A stretch of DNA of 64,000 nucleotides from Planctomycetota bacterium. Its GTDB lineage: Bacteria > Planctomycetota > Planctomycetia > Planctomycetales > Planctomycetaceae. Location of the stretch: contig VGZH01000007.1 of the NCBI GenBank assembly GCA_016872645.1, positions 25,626 through 89,625 of the forward strand. The letters run 5' to 3'. Position 1 is the stretch's first letter. Every line of letters begins with the position of its first letter. Under the pieces are notes generated by a model, which saw only the letters and a list, made by a program, of their open reading frames with translations, made no database searches and was not told the origin of the DNA. This document shows, one piece after another, positions 8,421 to 17,473 of the stretch. Both the position numbers and the translations under genes were made by a program.

Positions 8421-9377
8421 GGTTTGCATCGCCTCGAACTTGGCGATCCATTTCTCAGGGTCTTCCTCAAACGCCGCTTTGCAGCCGGAGCAGCAGACCC
8501 AGTACGACTTTCCCTTGTAGCTGACTTGTGTCGTCCCCAAGCCCTGTGAGATCACGCAGGTTCGATCTTTGTAGTCGCTGTCGTCGAGCGCAAACGACGT
8601 CCCCTCGCGCTGGCTGGCCATCGTGTCGAATCGCACAAACCGCGAGCCGCGGAATTGCGAGAGCTCGAACAGGTAGCGGTTGTTATCCTGCTGGTTCATC
8701 ACGATCTGCCAGCGATCCTTCGCGTCACCGGTCTCGGTGAGCTGCAACTTGTAGGTTCGCTGCGGAGTCTGCTTTTTGTCCTCACCCGGCTTATCGGTCG
8801 GCTCGACGGTGAACACGCCTTGCAACAGACGCTGTTTGCCATCTTTGTCCGTCAGCGTCAGCTGAAATTTCTCGTCCTCGACAAGATACGTCAGCCGCGC
8901 CGTTTTGAAGTAAGTGCCTTCTTCTTTCGTGGCCATTGCCAGCGCGGGTTGCGTACGATCGGTCTTCCAATCCCAGACCCATTGCAGGTCCTCGTACGAT
9001 TTCGTTTTGTCGATGATCGCGTGCCACGGGCCGAGCACCACCTGAATCGGCTTGAGCGCCTTCTTCACGTCGTCAAGCTGCTTCTCCGGCGGGACGTTTT
9101 TCTTTGTGGACTTCGTCGTACTGTCCGAGAGGTCTCCGCTGCCGCCACCGAGCTTCACCGGAGCGAACGATTCCGCCGCCGCGTCCTCTTTTGGTGCGGA
9201 GGCCTTCGATTTGTCTGTCGATTCTTCGGTCGTGCTGGTCACCGCGGCGGGCTTCTTCGAGCCGCTCTTCGCAGGCTTGCTGGGGTCCGGTTCATTCGCA
9301 CCGCCGCAGCCGAGAATCCAAAAACTGACAACCAGCGAACCAAACCACGTACCGCAACGACGTGTAAAAGCAGTCAT
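8415..9377 (-). CDS. Lipoprotein with C-terminal YHS-type metal-binding domain
   Basis: Product of 320 residues. The N-terminus has a lipobox (SFWILGC, Cys24), so it is probably a lipid-anchored envelope protein. A Ser/Thr/Lys-rich low-complexity stretch follows, then a mid domain I do not recognise (about 80-260). The last 47 residues resemble YHS/TRASH domains: Cys274, then KGKSYWVCCSGCKAAFEEDPEKW with Cys295, Cys296 and Cys299. Such domains bind copper or other soft metals. ATG 9377 is preferred over 9383 for spacing to an upstream AGAG. It is possibly cotranscribed after the M81 peptidase gene. Confidence 0.8.
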   Translation of the reverse strand: MTAFTRRCGTWFGSLVVSFWILGCGGANEPDPSKPAKSGSKKPAAVTSTTEESTDKSKASAPKEDAAAESFAPVKLGGGSGDLSDSTTKSTKKNVPPEKQLDDVKKALKPIQVVLGPWHAIIDKTKSYEDLQWVWDWKTDRTQPALAMATKEEGTYFKTARLTYLVEDEKFQLTLTDKDGKQRLLQGVFTVEPTDKPGEDKKQTPQRTYKLQLTETGDAKDRWQIVMNQQDNNRYLFELSQFRGSRFVRFDTMASQREGTSFALDDSDYKDRTCVISQGLGTTQVSYKGKSYWVCCSGCKAAFEEDPEKWIAKFEAMQTK

Positions 9378-9418
9378 GACCATTCTCTTCAAGTTTCGGA
9401 TTTCGAGTTTCGGACGTC

Positions 9419-10942
9419 TCAATTCACCCAGCCACTCTCGCACCAGTTCGCCTCATTCGGTGTCGCCAGCGAATTCAGCGGCCAGAGCGGCCGGTTGATC
9501 TTGTCGAATCGCATCTCATCCCAGTGTGGCGAGGCACAACCAGGACAGTCGGCAAGCAGCGATCCGGCAACGAACGGATCATAGTCAGCTCGGAACCCGG
9601 AGGGCGACTTCGCGACAACAATTCCGCACCGCCGAGGATCGAGACCAACCGACTCGTACAGCCGGGGCGAACTGCCGGGACCGCCCCGTTCGACCAGCAG
9701 GATCTGGACGTCACCCGCTCGCACGATCGCGCCGCGGCCCATGTTCACTGGCAGGTTCTTGCTAATGTGGCCGGTCAGCGTCCACTCGACGTTTTGCAGT
9801 TTTTCGACGACGCCGCGAACGCGGACGGGGGACGAATACGCTGCGGCCAGCCGGCCACCAATCTCGGAATCAAATGTGCCACCGACACCAACTCGGTACG
9901 CCTCGGACACGGCGACGGGATCAACCATGAACGTCAGCGCGCCGTGCGGAATTTTGATCGCGGCGAGCAATTCGCGGAGCAGGCAGGTCGAGTCACCCGG
10001 CGCACCGCTGTTCGTCGCATCCGCTCCGTCACCGATGACGATCGGGTGCTTGCCGAGCGCAAGCGCTCGCTTCACGACCTCGGCTGGCGGCAGGCGATCG
10101 ACCGCTTCGAGTTCGTGCCGGATGCTCCAGCAGGTTGAGCAAAGTTGATCGACGGTCTGTTCCCAGCGCGACTCGCGGCGAGCGGTCGTCAGCATGACCG
10201 TCCAGCCGAGTTGCGGGGCGTCGAACCAGGGCATGACCATTGCCACGTTCGCGGCCAGCACATCGTCCTCGGTTTCGAGCTGTTTCAGCCGCTCGTAAAT
10301 CGGAGCCGGTATGCCGGTGAACGTGTTGTGATTCTCGGCGGCCGTGAACATCGGCAGCTTGCGCCAGATTGTCTGCGGACGGACGCCGCGCTTCAGAATC
10401 TTCCACAAGCCCCGCACCGCTCGTTCGCCGGTCTGCCAGGAATCTAAGTGCGGCGCGGTGTGATAGCCGCACAGCAAGTTCGCATTCGTGAGCATCCGTC
10501 GCGTCAGATTCGCGTGCAGATCAAATGTCGCGACGATCGGCACGTCGGGACCGACTTTCGCGCGGACTCGTTCCAGCAATGCCCCGCTCAGATCCGGCTC
10601 GTTCTCAGCCGCCATCGCTCCGTGCAGGACGAGGCACACGGCATCAAGCGGCCCAGCGATGCGGAGCTGCTCGTCGAACGTCTCGAGTATTCGCTTTGCC
10701 GTCCCGGACTCAACCGCACCCCACGGCCAGCAAGTGAACCGAGCCAGCCCGACCAATTCGCGCGGCGGCTCTGGCCACTGACGGATACCCGCTAGGACGC
10801 CGCCAATCTCTCCAGTCTGCCCGTACTTCTCGAAGATCTCCGGCCCAACGGCAACGCCCCAGTTCTCGAAGTCCGACCAGCGGGTCAGATTGCGATTGAA
10901 CGTGTTCGATTCTTGCCACATCTGGCCAATGGCGATTCGCAT
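9419..10942 (-). CDS. M81 family metallopeptidase (MlrC-like)
   Basis: Product of 507 residues with the MlrC arrangement: an N-terminal domain from RIAIGQMWQESNTFN through LVLHGAMAAENEPDLSGALLERVR and TFDLHANLTRRM, and a C-terminal domain from about residue 310 (VIGDGADATNSGAPGDST). Family zinc ligands lie in the ESNTF and FDLHAN segments. MlrC opens linear microcystin products, but most members act on unknown peptides or amide substrates. ATG 10942 has GGAG 7 bases upstream. The next reverse-strand gene starts 42 bases after its stop, so the pair may be an operon. Confidence 0.88.
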   Translation of the reverse strand: MRIAIGQMWQESNTFNRNLTRWSDFENWGVAVGPEIFEKYGQTGEIGGVLAGIRQWPEPPRELVGLARFTCWPWGAVESGTAKRILETFDEQLRIAGPLDAVCLVLHGAMAAENEPDLSGALLERVRAKVGPDVPIVATFDLHANLTRRMLTNANLLCGYHTAPHLDSWQTGERAVRGLWKILKRGVRPQTIWRKLPMFTAAENHNTFTGIPAPIYERLKQLETEDDVLAANVAMVMPWFDAPQLGWTVMLTTARRESRWEQTVDQLCSTCWSIRHELEAVDRLPPAEVVKRALALGKHPIVIGDGADATNSGAPGDSTCLLRELLAAIKIPHGALTFMVDPVAVSEAYRVGVGGTFDSEIGGRLAAAYSSPVRVRGVVEKLQNVEWTLTGHISKNLPVNMGRGAIVRAGDVQILLVERGGPGSSPRLYESVGLDPRRCGIVVAKSPSGFRADYDPFVAGSLLADCPGCASPHWDEMRFDKINRPLWPLNSLATPNEANWCESGWVN

Positions 10943-11019
10943 GAAAGGCTCCAAACAAAAACCTGGCATGCGAGTCGATCGGCGTCAGCCCTCAGACAAA
11001 CGCAGATTCGTTTGGGAAC

Positions 11020-12075
11020 TTACGCTCTCCGGCTCGCCGGCAAAGGACGCGAGATTGGATACAAACAGCAATTCTCCGGGCAGACATCATGGTTGGGCTC
11101 GCAAACTCCAACCGTTCGGCGTTCGCACGCCGATCCCGATTCGGTCGCCAGCCGCTCGGCAATCAAGTCGACGATCATCTCGACGAATTTCGGGTGCGTG
11201 CCGACCGTCCCGGCTCGAACCATCGTCAGGCCGAGTTCCTGAGACAGCTTTGCCGCAGCGTCGTCGAGGTCGTACAGCACTTCGATGTGGTCCGACAGAA
11301 AACCGATCGGGGCAATAACGACTTGCGAAACAGACTGTTCTTTTAAGACTCGCAGATAATCGAGGATGTCCGGTTCGAGCCACGGATCGGTCGGCCGTCC
11401 GCTGCGACTCTGGTAGATAACCTGCCAGCGATCTGCGGGGATTTCTAATTTTTCGGCGACTAGCCGAGCGGTCTCGGTGAGTTGCGCCGCGTACTTGCAG
11501 TTGTCGGCCATCAGCATTGGGATGCTGTGAGCCGTGAAGGCGATGTGCGCCGCTTCTCGGCCCTCGATCGACAGGCGGGCAATCGCGTTGGCGACTCGGT
11601 CGGTGGTGGCTTCGATGAAGTCTGGGTGATTGAAGAAGACTCGGACCTTATCGATCGCTGGAGCCGTCGGCCCTGCCGCTTGTCGAGCCGCCTCGATGTT
11701 CTCCCGATACTGCCGACAACTGGAGTACGAACTGAACCCCGCCAGCACGAACGCCAGCACCCTTTGGTGCTTGACTTCGACCATCGCTTGGATCGTCTCG
11801 GTCAGCAGCGGATGCCAGTTGCGGTTTCCCCAGAAGATCGGCAAGTCGATGCCTCGCCGAATCAGTGCCGGCCGCAGGACGTGAATCAGGTCGCGGACTT
11901 GCTGGTTGATCGGGCTGACACCGCCAAAGCTCTGATAGTGCTCGGCGACTTCCAGTAGCCGCTCGCGCGGGACCGGCTTGCCACGAGTCACGTTTTCGAG
12001 AAACGGCATGACCTCGTCCGGCCCTTCGGGGCCGCCGAAGCCAACAATCAACAAAGCATCGTAAGGAACAGGCAT
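11020..12075 (-). CDS. hemH: Ferrochelatase, actinobacterial-like with probable [2Fe-2S] site
   Basis: The 351-residue chelatase inserts Fe2+ into protoporphyrin or coproporphyrin. Signatures: LIVGFGGPEGPDEVMPFLEN, HYQSFGGVSPIN, FTAHSIP (catalytic His183) and GFLSDHIEVLYD (Glu265). The Cys in the SYSSCRQYREN motif (Cys120) and the C-terminal cluster Cys317, Cys325, Cys332, Cys336, Cys337 (ending CPENCC) match the cysteine layout of actinobacterial ferrochelatases that carry a [2Fe-2S] cluster; this is inferred from motifs. ATG 12075 gives the family N-terminus. No other haem gene is adjacent; the divergent MPE-like gene shares the 12076-12383 upstream region. Confidence 0.92.
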   Translation of the reverse strand: MPVPYDALLIVGFGGPEGPDEVMPFLENVTRGKPVPRERLLEVAEHYQSFGGVSPINQQVRDLIHVLRPALIRRGIDLPIFWGNRNWHPLLTETIQAMVEVKHQRVLAFVLAGFSSYSSCRQYRENIEAARQAAGPTAPAIDKVRVFFNHPDFIEATTDRVANAIARLSIEGREAAHIAFTAHSIPMLMADNCKYAAQLTETARLVAEKLEIPADRWQVIYQSRSGRPTDPWLEPDILDYLRVLKEQSVSQVVIAPIGFLSDHIEVLYDLDDAAAKLSQELGLTMVRAGTVGTHPKFVEMIVDLIAERLATESGSACERRTVGVCEPNHDVCPENCCLYPISRPLPASRRA

Positions 12076-12383
12076 CAGTCGTCTCGTCTTGAAAAGGTGT
12101 GCAGGGAATGTAGCCCTCTTGCTCCACAAGTGGAAATCCGTGCGTCGTGATGCTTCGTTTGCGGAGGAGACCTCGGTCAAATTCAGCAGCCCAACCGACC
12201 GTTCGGCTTTTCTGTCACGGAGCGACAGGGCTACTTTGCCCAGCCCGCTTGAACGCCTGGAAAACGGTCTTTTGTGGATTTGGCCTCGCCGCTACATTCC
12301 GCCCCGCTTGGGGGAGCTAAGATGCGGAAATTGCCGGACGAACCCGGCTCAATCCGATCTTTATCGGCGGAAAGGAGTCTGCC
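12076..12383. other. Divergent upstream region of hemH and the MPE-like gene
   Basis: About 308 bases hold no gene. They contain one CTGTCACGGAGCGACAGGGC palindrome (12212-12234) and, at the right end, a strong Shine-Dalgarno AAGGAG 6-7 bases before ATG 12384. Promoters for both directions must lie here, but I cannot point to -35/-10 boxes with confidence. Confidence 0.5.
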
Positions 12384-13967
12384 ATGCCGTATGAAACCAT
12401 GCGCTTTATCCATGCGGCGCGATTGTCGGTGGATCAACCGTTGGGCGATACCGGAGTCATCGCCCCGGACCTGCGCGGACTGACGCGCGACGCGACCACG
12501 CAAGCCTTTCGAAATCTCGTGGCGGCGTGCTTGGAGCGCGACGTCGATTTCTTGTTGCTCACCGGCGACACGCTGGAGCAATCCGATTACAGCATCAAGG
12601 CTCGTGTCGAGTTGCGACGCGGGTTTGAGCAACTCGACGATGCGGGCATCCAAGTCTTTCTTGTTCCCGGCAAGAGCGACCCGATCGCCGTCTGGGACGA
12701 TTTTCCTGAACTCCCGGGCAACGTCACTGTTTTTCGTCCGGAAACAGATGATCCCGTCGCCGTGTTGCGAGACGGCTCGGTCATCGCTTCGATCCGGGCA
12801 CTGAACTGGCGGCAACCGTGGTTTAACTGGGACGACGAAGAGCCACGCGCCGATCGCACGCAGCGCCGCAAAAAAGAAGCAGATGATGCGGAAAACTTGC
12901 TCGATAAGACCAAGCCGCAGACGAAGTCGCTGGGCGACGTTTCCGAACTCGACGACCAATCGCTGGACGGCCTCGACGCGACCGACCTCGTAACTCCCGC
13001 GCGGCACGAAGCTCATCGTGAGATTCGCCGCGTGCAATCCCCTGCCGAATTGCGGCCGAATCATTTCGCCATCGCCATCGTGCGCGACGGTATCGATCAA
13101 CCCGGCAACGATCCGCAGGCCGATTACCTGGCCGTCGTCGGCGGCTGTGAGCGAACGACCTCCAAGGGCGCGGATTGGCTGATGCACTTTCCCGGCGGCA
13201 CTCAAGGCCGCACGCCCGAAGAATCGGGTTTGCATGGCTGCTCACTGGTGGACCTCGACAGCGACGGCGTCATTCGCTGTCGATTCCTGCCGACTGCGCC
13301 GGTGCGCTGGGAGTCGTTTGAACTCGGCATCGATACCGACACGACTTTTCAGCAGTTGGTGAAGCGTGCACAAACCGCTTGTCGAGAACTCTGCGGAGTC
13401 GAATCGAAGCCCGAACAAGGACGCCTCGTCGCCGAATACGGCGATGCCGCCGACGAGAAATCCGAAAAGGAATTTTCCCGTAGCCCGACCCCTTGTGGGT
13501 CGAAGGATTCTGTCGCCACGTCGAATCTCTCAGGCCACAAGGGCCTGGGCTACAGTGGAGCTCAAGCCTGCTTCCTGCGTTGGACGATCCGCGGCTATGG
13601 GCCGTTGTTTGAGGCCTTGTTCAAAGACGAAATGCAAACCGAGTTGATCGAGTGGCTCGATGACGATGTGCATTGGCCACTGGAAGTCGCGCGTCTGCAC
13701 CGCATCCGCCTGATCGCCGCCGAACCACCCGTCACTCGCGCGGATGCGGACGATGAACAACTTGACGTTGCGACTGAATTCTTCTGGCGACTCGATCAGG
13801 CTCAACCGCTCGGCAACTCGGCGTGGAACGATCTCGGCGGAGATTCGTCGATCGAGCGCGAACACTTCGCGCGCATTCAGGCGGCGAACGCCGCAGGAGA
13901 CGCGGCAGTCGTCCTTGGCCTTGCTCGTTGCCGTGGTTGGAAATGGTTCCGAGCGGCAAGTACGTAA
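12384..13967 (+). CDS. SbcD/YhaO-like metallophosphoesterase-fold protein with degenerate metal site
   Basis: The 527-residue product occupies the nuclease position next to an SbcC/YhaN-like ATPase. Its N-terminus RFIHAARLSVDQPL aligns with FIHTADLHLDSP of active enzymes, but the metal-binding Asp and His are Arg13 and Ser15. LLLTGDTLEQS keeps the GD motif, GNHD has become GKSD (96-99), and the GHxH segment reads GGCERTTS. The phosphoesterase is therefore probably inactive, or uses other residues. Residues about 366-390 are encoded by a palindromic element (13480-13553). AAGGAG precedes ATG 12384. It lies 63 bases upstream of its probable partner. Confidence 0.8.
   Translation: MPYETMRFIHAARLSVDQPLGDTGVIAPDLRGLTRDATTQAFRNLVAACLERDVDFLLLTGDTLEQSDYSIKARVELRRGFEQLDDAGIQVFLVPGKSDPIAVWDDFPELPGNVTVFRPETDDPVAVLRDGSVIASIRALNWRQPWFNWDDEEPRADRTQRRKKEADDAENLLDKTKPQTKSLGDVSELDDQSLDGLDATDLVTPARHEAHREIRRVQSPAELRPNHFAIAIVRDGIDQPGNDPQADYLAVVGGCERTTSKGADWLMHFPGGTQGRTPEESGLHGCSLVDLDSDGVIRCRFLPTAPVRWESFELGIDTDTTFQQLVKRAQTACRELCGVESKPEQGRLVAEYGDAADEKSEKEFSRSPTPCGSKDSVATSNLSGHKGLGYSGAQACFLRWTIRGYGPLFEALFKDEMQTELIEWLDDDVHWPLEVARLHRIRLIAAEPPVTRADADDEQLDVATEFFWRLDQAQPLGNSAWNDLGGDSSIEREHFARIQAANAAGDAAVVLGLARCRGWKWFRAAST
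13480..13553. repeat. Palindrome in frame inside the MPE-like gene
   Basis: The left half GTAGCCCGACCCCTTGTGGG pairs with the right half CCACAAGGGCCTGGGCTAC around an imperfect centre, giving a 74-base inverted repeat without a stop in the gene's frame. It encodes a low-complexity stretch (SPTPCGSKDSVATSNLSGHK). This is the kind of palindrome otherwise found between genes here, so an in-frame insertion is likely. Confidence 0.7.
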
Positions 13968-14030
13968 CTGATAGTTGGCCCACCCTACGAATGTCAGACA
14001 GAACACGAGTCGCACAAGGATGAGCACTCG

Positions 14031-17000
14031 ATGAAGATCACTGAAATCGAGATCGAACAATTTGGTCCGTGGAACCAGCTCTCCCTGCCGATCGCCGGCG
14101 AAGGGTTGACGGTCGTCTCCGGCGCGAACGAGTCGGGCAAATCGGCGCTGCGGCGTTTCATTCGTGGCGTGCTTTTCGGCTTTCAGGCTGAGGACTCGCG
14201 GCGGCGGCCGAATGTCGGCGCATTACAAATCCGGCATCGCGGTCGGCTGTTTGAGATTCGCCGAGCCGCTCATGACGGCGGCGGCGGTTTGGTCACATCC
14301 CGCTGGCTCACCCCCGCGAACGCCCCGCGGTCGCACGGCAACAGCCTGATCGAGCACTGCGATTTCGAAATCGAAGATGAGGCCGAAGAGGAAACGCTGT
14401 TCGAACCCGACGCGGCGACGTTGCCGTTGACCGACGCGCTGTCCGATGTTGTCGGCGGCCTCTCCGAAAAGCTATTCGATCAAATTTTCTCGCTGGGGCT
14501 GAGTCAGCTCCACGAACTGTCGCATCTTGCGGATGACGATGTCGCAAAGGCGATTCACGGCGAAACGCTCGGACCGTTCGCACAAACGCTGCTCGCCGCG
14601 CGCGACGAGATGTCGCACAACTCCGATCAGCTGTGGGACGAGGCTCGGCAGAACGCACTGCCGTCGCTGCTGGCTCGGTACGAACAACTCAGCGAGCACG
14701 TTGAGGCTCAAGAGCAACGACTGAATCGCTACCGCGATGTGATCCGCCTGCGACGGCATCACGAACGACGGCTGGTCGAATTGCAATCGCGACGCTCGCA
14801 GTTTCAAGAATCGCTGCACGCCTACACGCACATCGAACGAGTGTGGACTCCGTGGCAACGACTGCGCAACTTACAGGCCGAGCTGTTGCGGTTCCCTCGC
14901 ATCGACGACTTCCCGGAAGGGGGTATCGCCCGTTTCGATCACATCGAACAGGAATTGCAGACGGCTCTGAAATGTCGCGAGGCATTGATCGGCGAGGCGA
15001 AGCAGTTCCATCGGGATGCCAAGAGGATTACCGTCGCCCGCGAATTGCGCCGTTCTTCGGCATCGATGCGGGCGCTGCTCGATCAGCGCGAGCACATCGG
15101 CCGTGTCGAAGAACGTGCGCGAGCCTCGTATGCGACTGTCGAACAGCAGAAGGAAAAATTCGATGCGGCGGTGACGTCGCTGGGTGAAGGCTGGACGACG
15201 GCGAAGCTTGAAGCCTTAGACACGTCCGTTGCGGCTCATTACCGGCTCGTCGAGAAAGCTCGGCAGTTCCGCAGAGCGGTTGCGAAACGGAACAAGTGGA
15301 AGCAGCGACTGACTCGGCTGTCGCAGCAATGCCAGCAGCAGTCGTCCGAACTGGAAGCAGCGTCAAAGAAGTTGCGCGGCATCAGCCTCGAAGACGCACT
15401 GCGGCGAGCGAGACAACAGCGAGCGGGGGCGAACCCATCGATCCCCGTGGCTCGCGCCGTCTCGACGATCAGCACGAGTGACCCGGAGATCGAGCACCTG
15501 CATGCGCGGATCGTCGAACTCGAACAGCGGCGTGTCAGCATCTCGCGGCAGATTGAGCGGCTCGAACCACGACTGATTCTGCCGAAGTGGGTGCTGGGAG
15601 TGCTCGGCTTCTTCGCGGTCGGAGGCGTCGTGCTGGCGTTACTTGGCCTGGTGACCGGGTTTTCCACAAACGCGCTGGCCGGGGCGGCGTACGCGCTGCT
15701 CGGCACCGTTTGCGGCGGGCTGGCATTGTCGCTGAAGCTGCACTTCGAACAACAAGTCCGCGACAGCCTCAACGCGATGAATGACGAACTGCGTGAAAAC
15801 GAAGCCCGCCTGCGAGAAGCTCGCGAGTCGTGGCAGGCTCTCACGGGGATGTTGAGTCAAACCGCCCCGATGCGTGAGGGAGGGCGAACGGACGAGGATC
15901 CCTCGCTGGCGCTGCGGGTGAGTGTGGACCAAACCACATCTGGGTCAGGCGAGCAGCCCGTCGGCTTAATTGCGGGCGGGCTGCTTTCCAACGCCGCGAG
16001 TCGCGACGAGGAATTCACCGTCGAGGAACTCGAATGGCTCATCGAGTCGAAACGCGAGTTGGCTCGCAATCAACAAAAGCGAACTCCGTGGCGAACGCGG
16101 TTCGATGCGGTGGCTCAAGAGTTGTCCGCCGCGCGACAATCGTGGTGCGACGCGCTCAAACAACTCGGTCTGCCGGAGAGTGTCCGCGTCGCCGAGACCT
16201 TCGATCTGTGGCAACGACTCGCTGCGGCGAACGAGTTGTTCAAAGCGTTCCAATCGGCTGAGGCGGAATTCAAGCGGCATCTCGAAGGAGTGCAGACGAC
16301 TCGCAGTCGCATCGTCGAACTGCTGCATCGCCTGAACCGCCGCGATCTCGAACAGCGAACGACCGCTGACGTCTTCCAGATTTGGGACGAAGAGCTCGCG
16401 AAACTTACCGCGATATTGCAAGATCGATTGCGACTCCGCCGCGAAGAACGTCGCCGCCGAGCGGAAGCGTCTGAGTACTCCGAGAAAATCGATGACTTGC
16501 GTTTGCAGCGTTCGGCGCTTTTGCGACAAGGCTGCGCGACCGATCGAGACGACTATACGCGTCGAGCGATCATCGTCGAGCGACACGAACAACTGCACGA
16601 TCAGATCGACGCGACCAAGGCGGAACTGGAAGCCGCCGGCCGAGCGAATCCCGAATTGACGATTGTCGAGGATGACCTCATTCGATTTGACGTCAGTTCG
16701 CACGCCACGACGCTGACGAACCTGCGCCGCGAATCGGGCGATACCGACGCCGAGATCGAACGACTCCACGAAGAACTCGGCAAGGCACGTCACGAGATTG
16801 AGGAGATGGAAGCGGATGACGCACCTTCCGACGTGCGGCTGGATCGGGAGATCATCCGCTCACAAATCAAAACTCTCGCCGAAGAATGGCTGGCCGATGG
16901 CTGGACGGCGCAAGCCATCGACGGCATCTGCGCCCAGTACGAACGAGTCTGTCAGCCGGGAATTCTCGCCGCCGCGTCGCGTCACTTTGCTCGGCTCACC

Positions 17001-17381
17001 TCAGGCAAGTATCGCAAGCTGTGGACACCGCTCCGTCATCGCTCACTGCGCGTCGATGATGCAAACAGCACGACATGGCAATTGGAACAACTCAGCGGCA
17101 GTACTCGTGAGTTGCTGCTGCTGGCAATCCGACTGGCCCTCGTCGAGGACTACAGCCGCCGCGGCATCAACCTGCCCCTGCTGTTGGATGATGTGCTGCT
17201 GACGCTCGATCCGTCGCGAGCCGCCATCGCCGCGAATGAGCTCGTGGCCTTCGCTCAACGCGGTCATCAAGTCCTGTTTTTCACCTGCCACCCGCACCTG
17301 ACGAGCTTGTTCACGAACGCAGGATGCCCGAATCTACGGCTCAGCCAATTCGCCGCAACGACCGAGCGACTGGCGGGGTAG
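14031..17381 (+). CDS. SbcC/YhaN-like AAA ATPase with long coiled coils and central membrane segments
   Basis: Product of 1116 residues. It opens with an SMC/RecF-type head (KITEIEIEQFGPWNQL, Walker A GANESGKS at 31-38), continues as long Glu/Arg-rich coiled coil, and ends with LSGSTRELLLLAIRLALVEDY (signature) and LPLLLDDVLLTLDPSRA (Walker B, about 1048-1064). Two hydrophobic segments (about 518-572, WVLGVLGFFAVGGVVLAL and AGAAYALLGTVCGGLALSL) lie in the coiled-coil middle, as reported for YhaN-type proteins, suggesting membrane attachment. It probably works on DNA ends with the upstream protein. Residues about 613-655 look like an in-frame repeat insertion. AAGGATGAG precedes ATG 14031. Confidence 0.88.
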   Translation: MKITEIEIEQFGPWNQLSLPIAGEGLTVVSGANESGKSALRRFIRGVLFGFQAEDSRRRPNVGALQIRHRGRLFEIRRAAHDGGGGLVTSRWLTPANAPRSHGNSLIEHCDFEIEDEAEEETLFEPDAATLPLTDALSDVVGGLSEKLFDQIFSLGLSQLHELSHLADDDVAKAIHGETLGPFAQTLLAARDEMSHNSDQLWDEARQNALPSLLARYEQLSEHVEAQEQRLNRYRDVIRLRRHHERRLVELQSRRSQFQESLHAYTHIERVWTPWQRLRNLQAELLRFPRIDDFPEGGIARFDHIEQELQTALKCREALIGEAKQFHRDAKRITVARELRRSSASMRALLDQREHIGRVEERARASYATVEQQKEKFDAAVTSLGEGWTTAKLEALDTSVAAHYRLVEKARQFRRAVAKRNKWKQRLTRLSQQCQQQSSELEAASKKLRGISLEDALRRARQQRAGANPSIPVARAVSTISTSDPEIEHLHARIVELEQRRVSISRQIERLEPRLILPKWVLGVLGFFAVGGVVLALLGLVTGFSTNALAGAAYALLGTVCGGLALSLKLHFEQQVRDSLNAMNDELRENEARLREARESWQALTGMLSQTAPMREGGRTDEDPSLALRVSVDQTTSGSGEQPVGLIAGGLLSNAASRDEEFTVEELEWLIESKRELARNQQKRTPWRTRFDAVAQELSAARQSWCDALKQLGLPESVRVAETFDLWQRLAAANELFKAFQSAEAEFKRHLEGVQTTRSRIVELLHRLNRRDLEQRTTADVFQIWDEELAKLTAILQDRLRLRREERRRRAEASEYSEKIDDLRLQRSALLRQGCATDRDDYTRRAIIVERHEQLHDQIDATKAELEAAGRANPELTIVEDDLIRFDVSSHATTLTNLRRESGDTDAEIERLHEELGKARHEIEEMEADDAPSDVRLDREIIRSQIKTLAEEWLADGWTAQAIDGICAQYERVCQPGILAAASRHFARLTSGKYRKLWTPLRHRSLRVDDANSTTWQLEQLSGSTRELLLLAIRLALVEDYSRRGINLPLLLDDVLLTLDPSRAAIAANELVAFAQRGHQVLFFTCHPHLTSLFTNAGCPNLRLSQFAATTERLAG
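15868..15996. repeat. Probable repeat-derived insertion in the SbcC-like gene
   Basis: A stretch of different character interrupts the coiled coil. TGCGTGAGGGAGGGCG and CCCTCGCTGGCGCTGCGGG can pair imperfectly, and GCAGCCCG...CGGGCTGC forms a second stem further on. The encoded residues (PMREGGRTDEDPSLALRVSV and on) are not heptad-like. A related GTGAGGGCG / CTCGCTGACGC palindrome lies at 56649-56745 between genes. Confidence 0.5.
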
Positions 17382-17473
17382 GTCAGGCTTTTCAGCCTGG
17401 CCCGAATCGGCAAGTCCACGTCAATGGTTGTCTGGGTCGGCCTGGAGATGCTGACAAACTTTGGAGGCCACTC

